Positions 9,325-17,197 of a DNA stretch of 64,000 bases are shown piece by piece. The position numbers and the translations under genes were made by a program. Source of the stretch: Amoebidium appalachense. Taxonomy: Eukaryota; Ichthyosporea. The notes beneath the pieces were generated by a model. It worked only from the letters and a program-made list of their open reading frames with translations, was not told where the DNA came from and did not search any database. Every line of letters starts with the position of its first letter. Position 1 is the first letter of the stretch. Location: contig CAVNZM010000003.1 in NCBI GenBank assembly GCA_963693365.1, positions 12,896,001 through 12,960,000 of the forward strand, read 5' to 3'.

Positions 9325-9956
9325 CAAGCTCTCATTGGCAGGCTCTGGTGTGATTGGCTTGTATAATCTGCGTCCTTTTTGTGTCTCCGTACCACTAAGC
9401 GCCATTTTGGGCGTGTTTAGATGTGTGGGCATGTGCGTCACTTTGGGGTAGTGATGCCGTATTTGTGTGGGTGGGGCGCGTCTGATTGGCTAGTACATGT
9501 TTCCAATACAAATTAACGTCCTTTGTGTGCTTTTGCTGTATCCGTGTGTGATGGGTGTAGACACCGACGGCTCATGCCAACAAACGTCCGTTTGGGCGCA
9601 TTGGTTTTATTTATGCTGGTATAAGATTGTCTGATTGGCTGTTACAAGTGGCTCGCACAAATAAATACCACTTAGGGCCTTCTCATCCGTGACGGCCTGT
9701 TTGGACGGTGTGTGTAGACACCGACGGCTCGTGCCAACAAACGTCCGTTTGGGCGCATTGGTTTTATTTATGCTGGTATAAGATTGTCTGATTGGCTGTT
9801 ACAAGTGGCTCGCGCAAATAAATACCACTTTGGGCCTTCTCATCCGTGACGGCCTGTTTGGACGGTGTGTGTCTCCACTGCTTTCTGGTACAAAAGCAGG
9901 TGCAGAGCCATGTTCTACCCAGTCACACACAGACAGGCACACAGCAAGAACACAAC
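9325..9956 (+). promoter_or_regulatory. Long intergenic regulatory region with CCAAT elements
   Basis: No credible ORF lies in this 630-base stretch. It contains repeated GATTGGCT (reverse of the CCAAT box AGCCAATC) near 9351, 9484, 9634 and 9791, AT-rich AATAAATA strings, and the 157-bp tandem repeat listed separately. It precedes the F-box gene and probably holds its promoter. Confidence 0.5.
9555..9868 (+). repeat. 157-bp tandem duplication
   Basis: The segment starting GTGTAGACACCGACGGCTC at 9555 is repeated at 9712 with a period of 157 bases, running to about 9868 with only a few substitutions (for example CTCATGCC versus CTCGTGCC). Each unit carries GATTGGCTGTTACAAG and AATAAATACCACTT, so the repeat doubles a set of putative promoter elements upstream of the F-box gene at 9957. 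Confidence 0.9.
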
Positions 9957-11423
9957 ATGCTTGCAAACCTGCCTCCCGAGATTCTCATGCAGATACTGGA
10001 ACTGCTGCCCCCTCAAGATGTTGCTCGTGTGGGGGCTACGTGCAAGTTTGCCTACAGGGCAGCAAAGGGTGTGCGGCCCACTGGCACCGTGTGTGTTGAT
10101 TCCCGGAAAAGACTGGCTGCACTGGCATGGGCAGCGCAGAGGGGTGCGTTCCGTGGCCGCTCCATTTCCCTTCACAACATGGGCAGACTGCCCCGCACCC
10201 GGATTATGTCGCTGGTGCCTCTCATCAACAGCCTCACCGTGAGTGTTTGTGGCAACCGGTACCTGCACACCACCCTCAAGGAGCTGCGTGCGGTCTCAAA
10301 CCAGTGCCTGCTACGACTCAGCTCATTTACTGTGGAGATGCGACTGACCAGTTCCCGGGATTTTGATGAGCTCCGTGGGTTTCTGTTGCCCCAGGCAGAC
10401 ACCCTTGAGAGCCTTGAGATTGTGTGTGCCTCGGAGGATACCCGCTGGCTGAGCAATATGTGGGTTGTACCAAGTCTTCCCAACCTGAAAAGGCTGAAGC
10501 TTGTGGCCGACCACGGGATGACCTCTGCTCTTTTGTCGCGTGCGTGCTTGGGGTGTCTTCTTGCAAACTTCCCTGCGCTGGTCAGTCTGGAGGTGCGCGG
10601 ATTTGCCTTCAAACCCACCTTGGGCTGTCTGAATGCCGATGTGCACCGTCCATCTGGGCTGCGGCGTCTCGTGAGCAGCACACCCATGACCGCCACGGAC
10701 GCGCAGATGCTGAAGTCGCTGCAGACACTCCATTTGAACAACTGCCACGGTGTTATTCCTGTGGAGCTGCCCGTGCTCCATACACTGATTTGCGACTCAT
10801 GCACACTGGGCCGCTATGACAGCGTGTGGTTGGTCCCCCAGCGGTTTCCCCGTCTGCGCAACCTGCACTTCCGCCACTGCTACTCGGTGCCCAACATCCC
10901 CTCCATGGGCCTGCATGTGCTGGAGGTGGCCCACAGCATCAGCCACATCGCCGTGGCAAGCAACCCGCTGGTGCGGCTGAGTTTGTACGGATGCCCTGTG
11001 AGTGACATCGCCATGGACTCCGTGCGTGCCTGCACATTCCTGGACCTTGCAGGGACAGAGATGTCGCGTAACCTTCTGGTGGCCCTCGCGTTCAACGCAC
11101 AGGCCGTTACCCACCTCTCAGTGGCGGACACGGGCATGGAGTCGCTGGAGGCGCTCCGCTGCAAGGAAGAGCTTGTGTTGCTTGACTGTTCAAGCACCAA
11201 GGTGTTTGACCTGGACCCCCTGCGCACCTGCCCGAGGCTACGCATTCTCAACGCGAGTAACACCTATGTGGCCGACCCTTCACCGGCGGTGTCGCTCGGC
11301 CTCACCCACCTGGACCTGCGCGACACGCTGCTGGATTCTGCCGCGCCTCTCGCTGCCGCCATGGGCACACTGCGCATGTTTGCATTTGGCAGAGACTTCA
11401 CCAAGAGCAAGCCAGTGGAATAG
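9957..11423 (+). CDS. F-box / leucine-rich repeat protein (intronless)
   Basis: A 488-residue protein. Residues 2-40 (LPPEILMQILELLPPQDVAR) match the F-box, the motif that binds Skp1 in SCF ubiquitin ligases. The rest is a series of irregular leucine-rich repeats (for example LKSLQTLHLNNCHG, LRLLNASNTYV-like units, LGLTHLDLRDTLL) that would choose the target. I start at ATG 9957 because the F-box begins there; an upstream in-frame ATG at 9846 adds 37 residues that lie in the tandem-repeat region. Viral F-box proteins are known from poxviruses and several giant viruses, where they redirect host ubiquitination. A second, intron-rich F-box/LRR gene lies at 28560-31324. Confidence 0.8.
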   Translation: MLANLPPEILMQILELLPPQDVARVGATCKFAYRAAKGVRPTGTVCVDSRKRLAALAWAAQRGAFRGRSISLHNMGRLPRTRIMSLVPLINSLTVSVCGNRYLHTTLKELRAVSNQCLLRLSSFTVEMRLTSSRDFDELRGFLLPQADTLESLEIVCASEDTRWLSNMWVVPSLPNLKRLKLVADHGMTSALLSRACLGCLLANFPALVSLEVRGFAFKPTLGCLNADVHRPSGLRRLVSSTPMTATDAQMLKSLQTLHLNNCHGVIPVELPVLHTLICDSCTLGRYDSVWLVPQRFPRLRNLHFRHCYSVPNIPSMGLHVLEVAHSISHIAVASNPLVRLSLYGCPVSDIAMDSVRACTFLDLAGTEMSRNLLVALAFNAQAVTHLSVADTGMESLEALRCKEELVLLDCSSTKVFDLDPLRTCPRLRILNASNTYVADPSPAVSLGLTHLDLRDTLLDSAAPLAAAMGTLRMFAFGRDFTKSKPVE

Positions 11424-11622
11424 GACAGGCCTGTGTTCATGCCCTCTTTGTTGCCACACGACTTACCTGATTTATTCCTTTGTGTGTTGCGATTACAAAA
11501 AGAAATGCTGCCACTGCATAAATGGCCAGGAACAGCTTGAACTCTGTGGGGGTCATTGCTGTGTTTGTGTCTGTATGACAAGAAAACAATTTAAAGTTTG
11601 AAACCACTTGATGTGGTGTACC

Positions 11623-12479
11623 TTATGGCAAAGCTAGTTTGTTGACAATGTTACAAGAATAAATCCCCCCGTCTCTCCCCTCGAAATCATAAAGGCTGCC
11701 ATCTTCGTTGTGAAAAGACACTATCATTTCCTCCAGCATGGGCACCGGCCTTGTGTCGCCGCCTTCCATGCCCGCCCCGCCCTCCTTGACCTTGAACCGC
11801 TGCACACGGTCTCCGTTGTAGTCCGGGTCCATCAAGACCGCGCCAAAGTAGGCACCGCTGTCGTGGTAGACCTTTTCGCACAAGTGACGGGCTTGGCTGT
11901 GGGGTAGCTGTAGACGGATCAGAACGGCCTGGCCGCATGTGAGCGCGTATGGGTTCAGGGGTGGCTCGTTTGGTATGCCACCCCGCAGCAGCGTTGTCCC
12001 GCTGTGGAACCCCAGGTATCTATGAGGGGTGTTTTCCTCGAATGTGAGTAGCAGGTCGTGGGGATAGATGAACAATGTTTGCTTGTTGCTGTGTGTGACA
12101 ACCAGCTCCTCGTTTTCATGGCCTCGTATGCCATGGAGAACCTCGGCTAGGCGCTGCCGTGCTCTTTCCAGGAGACTGGCAACCGTACACATCCCCCCTC
12201 CATGTACACTGGTGCTGTGGTATCGCCCAGCTGAACGTGAAACACAAACGGCTGTACATGAAAGGATGCCGGTGTTATCGGTATTTGTCCATAAGGGAGA
12301 AGCATCTTTGACACATTTGCAACGGGAAATGGTAGCTTTATATTGCAAGGATTCTGCTGGGGGTGGCCTCTGCTTGAAACATAGAATTGCCGTTTGGTGA
12401 CGGTGTTGAGCCTGGGCCGCGGTGCCTTTCTTTCTGGGTACCGACAGTGTATATACTCTCCCTCGTCATCTGAGTGCAT
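11623..12479 (-). pseudogene. Putative minor capsid or virion protein, frame broken
   Basis: Two overlapping minus-strand frames look like one gene. The first starts at the ATG at 12479 and is rich in beta-strand-like sequence (FYVSSRGHPQQNPCNIKLP, FVFHVQLGDTTAPVYM). The second, ending at 11623, begins coding-like sequence just where the first fails, at a run of six G residues near 12195, and ends with SLYDFEGRDGGIYSC. A C-terminal Leu-Tyr-Asp-Phe...Asp strand of this kind is familiar to me from structural proteins of Polinton-like and giant viruses, so a penton-like or capsid-associated role is possible, but this is a weak inference. No in-phase intron explains the change, so it is a one- or two-base indel, either real or an assembly error at the homopolymer. 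Confidence 0.5.
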
Positions 12480-12559
12480 GGCAGTGACAGAGTTCTTCTT
12501 CTTTCCAGACACACAAAAAAAACCCAGTACCACCCCATTCTGGCTGGTCTGGTGCCTTT

Positions 12560-12856
12560 TCACGTCCTTGGCCCGCTGGTGTCAGAGGGAAAAGCCGACA
12601 TGTGTTTAAGTATGAGTTGTATGTCGTTGGGGTCCATCAAGTTTACGTGTGTTCTGCCACCCATAAGGGCCTGCTCTGACGGTGTTAGCTGGACCCGCCC
12701 ATGTGCCCGCTGCTCATGCATTAACAGGGCCATGGTGGCCTGCTCCTCTCTTCTCTCTTCCTCACTCAGCTCAAAATTTATGATGTGTTGCACCGTCTTG
12801 CCTCCGGGGGCCATCTGGCTTGTGACTGTGGGGATCTTCTTTGTTTGGCACTGCAT
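12560..12856 (-). CDS. Small unknown protein, 98 residues
   Basis: The ORF starts at ATG 12854-12856. It contains a charged, probably helical centre (FELSEEERREEQATMALLM) and a hydrophobic-rich second half (THVNLMDPNDIQLILKHM). Composition and the clean ATG after an intergenic region support a real gene. It lies directly upstream of the broken gene at 11623-12479 and is in a different frame from it. Function is not recognised. Confidence 0.5.
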   Translation of the reverse strand: MQCQTKKIPTVTSQMAPGGKTVQHIINFELSEEERREEQATMALLMHEQRAHGRVQLTPSEQALMGGRTHVNLMDPNDIQLILKHMSAFPSDTSGPRT

Positions 12857-13291
12857 GGTGACAGTTCGCAGTCCTTAGGCATTGCCTGGATAAAATTGCT
12901 TGTATCTGCCAAAACAGGCCAAAAGTGCCTCTGGTTGACAACATCGAAATGTCTGCTCTGTCCAAGCAAAGGGCAAATCTGCGTGGATCTTGCGGGATCT
13001 AAATCGGATCTAAATTAGATCTATGTATTTTTGTGATTGGCTGGATCTGATTTCAAGATCGATTTTGAAACAATAACCAATCTGACATCTGATTGGCCCA
13101 TCCCGCACCACAGCTTAAATGCGATTGGCGGATATTGATCTGGAGTCCGGGTACAGCCGGAAGACGAGCTCGATTTCGGCACATTTGCCATCAGAGTCAG
13201 CTCTAGCGCAGTTCTTGTGTGGCTCTGCCAGTCCCTGTCTCGCTGCAGTTTTTTTTTTCTTGTCTATGAGTAGGCTTCATACAACACGGCC
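12857..13291. promoter_or_regulatory. Divergent intergenic region with GATCT and CCAAT repeats
   Basis: No gene is seen. The region separates the minus-strand gene at 12560 from the plus-strand primase. It holds at least six GATCT/AGATC strings within 12985-13075 and CCAAT-type boxes (GATTGGCTGG near 13037, AACCAATCTG near 13075, GATTGGCCCA near 13092, GATTGGCGGA near 13123). This looks like a shared promoter; a replication origin is a weaker possibility. Confidence 0.4.
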
Positions 13292-14608
13292 ATGTGCATA
13301 CTCAAGTCTTTTATTATAAAGAACCGCCTCAAAAGGTGTGACTATAGCGACCCCAAACCTGCACTCACCCATGGGGACCTGGCAGGGTGGCAGACTGGCT
13401 CGTTCGTCATCCCCGAAGACAAAGAACACGAGTTTATGGTGGCGTTTGTGCGAGATGTCGCAGCCGGATGCTACCACTGCACAATGGAGCGCCACAGCAG
13501 CGTCATGCAATTCTTCCTTGACCTTGACGTTAAGCTCAAGTCAGGCGAAGCAAACCCTCTAGATGCAGCCGATGTGACGCAGGTGGTTCTGGAGCAGTGC
13601 AAGAAAGTGCTGGTTGACTGCCCAGATTGTACGCCTATCATTTTGTCGTGCGTAACATCAGAGAAGGCTGGATACCACATTCACTTTCCCGGCATCTTCC
13701 TAACACGCGAGGCCGCCAAAATTGTTCGTTGTGTGGCAATGCCCATTCTGAAAGCCCGGTTCCCACACATTTCAGACTGGGAGGATGTGTATGACGCGAG
13801 CGTCTACAACAACAGCGGCCTGCGCCTGCCATACACACGCAAATCCAAAGATGTCAATGACCTCAACCGCATGTACCGCCAGCCAGGTGTTGATGTGTCA
13901 AACGAGCAGGCCATGTTGGAGATTTTGCGTGCTTGCAGTATTCGCACCCGTGACGGCACCATGCCCCTGGTAGTGCACGAACGTTTTGCTGGGTTGGTGG
14001 ATACCACAGCCAAGCGCAAGACAGCGGAAAAGGCCCAAAATGCCACCGCAGGCAAGCGTCGGAAAGCATATGACGGGCCTGCCCTACCGGAGGGCTATGA
14101 GATGCCAGCTGAGATGGTGCAAAAATGGATGGAAATGGCAGAGCAGTTTATTAACAGCACGTTCCGTCACTCCATTGGCTATCCTGAGCCATTTGTTGTG
14201 CAGAGCTACGACACAACCAAGGACGCCGCAACCAATGAGCTCGTTGTTTTTGTTCGCTGCAAGAACACGCACTGCCCTAATAAGGGCAGTGCCCATCGGT
14301 CCCACAACGTGTACATCCGATTCTCAAAAAGTGGCGGCGCGAGACTGGGCTGCTATGACCGCGGCTCTTGTGCGAGTTATCGCTCTCCAAAGGTGGAGCT
14401 GTTTCAGAACCTACGCGACTTGTTTTGTCCTGCAGAAGCAAGAATTGAGAGGGCAAAGGAGATCATTTGTGCGAAGGGCAAAAAGTCTTCGATGGCACCC
14501 AGTAGCAAGAAGCCTGTTGCGGCAGGCAATAGCGTGCCCAACCCTTTTGCTGTGGCACGTGAGGTCTCGAGGCTGGGCAGAAAGAGTCTTAACATCTACA
14601 AGATGTAG
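13292..14608 (+). CDS. Archaeo-eukaryotic primase (herpes UL52/PrimPol-like)
   Basis: A 438-residue protein. The catalytic signature VMQFFLDLDVK has D77 and D79 as metal ligands, followed by a SEKAGYHIHFPG strand (H129, H131) and YNNSGLRLPYTRK, the order typical of AEP primases of the herpes/PrimPol group. Near the C-terminus CKNTHCPNKG with a downstream GCYDRGSCASY supplies the Cys/His zinc-binding motif of this group. It would prime viral DNA replication. A basic, Ala-rich linker (about residues 235-270) separates the catalytic and zinc parts. No helicase domain is attached, so unlike D5-type NCLDV proteins the primase stands alone. The ATG follows the divergent promoter region. Confidence 0.75.
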   Translation: MCILKSFIIKNRLKRCDYSDPKPALTHGDLAGWQTGSFVIPEDKEHEFMVAFVRDVAAGCYHCTMERHSSVMQFFLDLDVKLKSGEANPLDAADVTQVVLEQCKKVLVDCPDCTPIILSCVTSEKAGYHIHFPGIFLTREAAKIVRCVAMPILKARFPHISDWEDVYDASVYNNSGLRLPYTRKSKDVNDLNRMYRQPGVDVSNEQAMLEILRACSIRTRDGTMPLVVHERFAGLVDTTAKRKTAEKAQNATAGKRRKAYDGPALPEGYEMPAEMVQKWMEMAEQFINSTFRHSIGYPEPFVVQSYDTTKDAATNELVVFVRCKNTHCPNKGSAHRSHNVYIRFSKSGGARLGCYDRGSCASYRSPKVELFQNLRDLFCPAEARIERAKEIICAKGKKSSMAPSSKKPVAAGNSVPNPFAVAREVSRLGRKSLNIYKM

Positions 14609-14758
14609 GTGTACTGTGTGGTTGTGGTGCGGTTTTCTGCTAGTTGTTATTTTTTTGTTTTGTTTTCTTTTTTTTGTGTGTGTGGTTTTTCTTGCTAGCA
14701 GACTTCATGCTTGATCATGAGATTTGATAAGAAATTTTGTAGAGTTTGAGAGCTGAGG

Positions 14759-15169
14759 CTATACTCGGATTACACTTTCAAAAACGTCTGTGGCCTTGCT
14801 GCCATAATAACGCACTATTGTTTGGATAGAAGTGGCCAATGGCTTGTCGTCATCGAGCTGCTCTTTGCAGTATTCCTCTACTTTCTGAACCAGTCTCCCT
14901 TGTGTGGCTTCACCCTTTTCCACCCGGCGCACCACAATGAATGCCAGAACATACATACATGCCATCACCTTGGGCCATTTGTCCACTGCCTGTCTTGTGT
15001 AGTTAATAAACGATTGGAGTCTTGGTTTGGCTAGGAGCAAAATATGGGCCAGCTGGTTTTGCCATTCCTCTGGGGAGACTGAACTGCCAAACTCTTGTTT
15101 CATGGCTTCATCCATCTCTGTGATGAACATGCTTGCTGTTGCCCAGTTTTCTTCCCCGAACATATCCAT
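14759..15169 (-). CDS. Unknown helical protein, 136 residues
   Basis: The minus-strand frame from the ATG at 15167-15169 codes a mostly helical protein: MDMFGEENWATASMF, a hydrophobic segment VMACMYVLAFIVV in the middle and a charged C-terminal half. The open frame extends upstream to 15592, but that part overlaps a plus-strand gene and looks non-coding. The hydrophobic segment may be a membrane helix. No family recognised. It is divergent from the gene at 15251. Confidence 0.5.
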   Translation of the reverse strand: MDMFGEENWATASMFITEMDEAMKQEFGSSVSPEEWQNQLAHILLLAKPRLQSFINYTRQAVDKWPKVMACMYVLAFIVVRRVEKGEATQGRLVQKVEEYCKEQLDDDKPLATSIQTIVRYYGSKATDVFESVIRV

Positions 15170-15250
15170 TTTGGGCCACCAGGCTGTCCCCGTACACTTA
15201 TCCGCGAAAAAAAACAACACCAAACAACCAAAAGACCAATACCATAACAA

Positions 15251-15613
15251 ATGGCAGGTTCCGACATGGTGATCATGGGCATGCTGGTACTTACCACAGC
15301 CGCCATTGGCTCTATTGTTCTTGACGGCAAGTATGATGATGTTCTGACTGATATGGCATCTGCTATAAACACGCCCCCTGTTACAAATGCAGGATATCAA
15401 GTTGGGAGGGGTTTGCCCCCACAAGCAGCTTCGTTTGCCAGCGTTAAGCCAGTGCGCGCTGGGTATTCCAAAAACAACTACCGCGCACTCGCAGTGCAGT
15501 CTGTGTATCGCCGTTCCCCTCTTCCCCAAAGACATGACCCCATGTATGTGTTTCCACACAGCCAGGCTCTTGCAGCAAGGCAAACGAGGCAAGAAATGGC
15601 TCTACGGATATAG
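15251..15613 (+). CDS. Small membrane protein, 120 residues
   Basis: The N-terminus MVIMGMLVLTTAAIGSIVL is a signal peptide or membrane anchor. The remainder is polar and basic (for example RAGYSKNNYRALAVQSVYRR). Short anchored proteins of this shape are common in NCLDV virion membranes. Function unknown. Confidence 0.5.
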   Translation: MAGSDMVIMGMLVLTTAAIGSIVLDGKYDDVLTDMASAINTPPVTNAGYQVGRGLPPQAASFASVKPVRAGYSKNNYRALAVQSVYRRSPLPQRHDPMYVFPHSQALAARQTRQEMALRI

Positions 15614-15646
15614 CCCGCTACTTTAATGTGTGCTTAGTGCAAGGAG

Positions 15647-15901
15647 ATGAACCAAGTGGTCGAAACCAACATGTGTGCGTGGTGGACCACTGCAACTCTG
15701 TCTGCTCTCGCTCTAGCGTACTCCTTGTGGGTGCTGAATAGACCGCCCAGGCTCAGTCTCCCAGTTGATGGCAGCCGGGCCCCGCCGCGTATGGTGCGCG
15801 AGTGCCGTCACCCCGCGTCGCCGGTTGCTTCAAGGACAAGGGCAAAGGTGAAGGCCAAATCGGTGATTCTACAGCAACCACAAATAAAACACTGCATGTA
15901 A
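15647..15901 (+). CDS. Small membrane protein, 84 residues
   Basis: Starts at ATG 15647, 33 bases after the stop of the previous small membrane gene. Residues about 10-30 (CAWWTTATLSALALAYSLWV) form one membrane helix, followed by a strongly basic tail (SRTRAKVKAKS). An AATAAA polyadenylation-like signal overlaps the end. Not recognised as a known family. Confidence 0.45.
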   Translation: MNQVVETNMCAWWTTATLSALALAYSLWVLNRPPRLSLPVDGSRAPPRMVRECRHPASPVASRTRAKVKAKSVILQQPQIKHCM

Positions 15902-15932
15902 ACACGTAATCAACTGGTTGTATATACAGATT

Positions 15933-15935
<3 letters not shown>

Positions 15936-15983
<48 letters not shown>

Positions 15984-16000
15984 GTGTGCGTGTGTGCGTG

Positions 16001-16099
<99 letters not shown>

Positions 16100-16126
16100 T
16101 GGTGGTGGTGGTGGTGGGGGGGGGGG
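15936..16126 (+). repeat. (GT)n microsatellite ending in (GGT)n and poly-G
   Basis: About 160 bases of GT repeat with a few GC interruptions pass into GGT triplets and a G run. It lies between the small membrane gene and the ADP-ribosyltransferase gene. Confidence 0.95.
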
Positions 16127-16197
16127 CAATGCATGAATTGCGTCGTCTCATGGCATTTTTTTTGCATTAACAGTACGGCCAAAATCTATTCGAAACA

Positions 16198-17187
16198 ATG
16201 GCCACCGAGGAGATGGTGCAGTACAGCACCACGCCAATCGCGCTCTATCTGGGCACGCACATTGGGCTGGGGATGTCTGTGTTGGAACAGGACATGCCAA
16301 CTGGCGCCTCTGCCCGCTCTGCATACGCAGCACCGGGCTCGCTGGGTGAGAGCCCAGATGTTTCAAAGGCCACAACAGTGTACGACAGGCTAAAATTGTA
16401 CTTTCTGGGTGCTATGACACTGACCAGCGCACTGCGCCAGCCCTGGTTTGTGTGCAGACACCTGAAACGTGAGCTGGGGCTGCGAAAGATAGCACACATA
16501 GCAGCCCTGCCAGCCACACTGCCATCGCAGAAGTGGCTTTTCCAACACTCGCAGTATATGCTGGACACCATATACCCCCCCCAGATGCTAGCTGCTGTGC
16601 ACTTTTATGCTACTAACTCCAATCCAGTCAACGAGGCACTCAGAGAGAAGGACACTGGTGCTGTGTTCAACCCCAAAGCTTGCATGAATCACTTCAAATT
16701 TAAGCACCTGTACGACGAGGCAAAGGCAGTCCTGACCGGGCTGGTCAGAGAGAACCTTTGCAACACAAAATGGAGTGTGGGTGAACTTATTGGTCTCTTA
16801 GACGATGCCATAGATTTGGTGGATCCGACTCCCACCACATTTGTTGTATTCAGGGGGCTCGGTGGAAGCTATGCACAGCATGTTCTGCAGGAGCTACACT
16901 CACAGGTTCTTGTTGAAATAGCAAACAAGTCTTATATGTCCACTGCTGGTCTGCATGATGTGGCTCTTTGGTTTGCAAATCAATCACAAAAAAGGCTCTT
17001 GCTTGTTCTGACGGTGCCAAAGGGCTCAAAATGTTTTCCTGTTATGGGGCTCTTCCCCTTGACTAACCAAACAGAAATACTGTTTCCAAGAGGTACCACT
17101 GTTAGACTGTATGCAAACACACTGGGCATAATCCATACAGAGGATGGTGAGTGCCCTGTGGTTAGAGGGTCTATTTACACAGTTTAA
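16198..17187 (+). CDS. ADP-ribosyltransferase-fold protein
   Basis: A 329-residue protein whose C-terminal 130 residues carry the R-S-E order of ADP-ribosyltransferases: R219 in FVVFRGLGG, S248-T249 in YMSTAG, and QTEILFPRGT with Q291 and E293, the Q-x-E form of the catalytic loop. The surrounding strands (LLLVLTVPKG, TTVRLYAN) fit the fold. The N-terminal 180 residues are unassigned and could be a targeting domain. No signal peptide is seen, so it probably acts inside the infected cell, modifying an unknown protein; Q-x-E or E-x-E enzymes usually target arginine. Proteins of this fold are known in other giant viruses. Activity is inferred, not shown. Confidence 0.65.
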   Translation: MATEEMVQYSTTPIALYLGTHIGLGMSVLEQDMPTGASARSAYAAPGSLGESPDVSKATTVYDRLKLYFLGAMTLTSALRQPWFVCRHLKRELGLRKIAHIAALPATLPSQKWLFQHSQYMLDTIYPPQMLAAVHFYATNSNPVNEALREKDTGAVFNPKACMNHFKFKHLYDEAKAVLTGLVRENLCNTKWSVGELIGLLDDAIDLVDPTPTTFVVFRGLGGSYAQHVLQELHSQVLVEIANKSYMSTAGLHDVALWFANQSQKRLLLVLTVPKGSKCFPVMGLFPLTNQTEILFPRGTTVRLYANTLGIIHTEDGECPVVRGSIYTV

Positions 17188-17197
17188 ACATGTGCTC

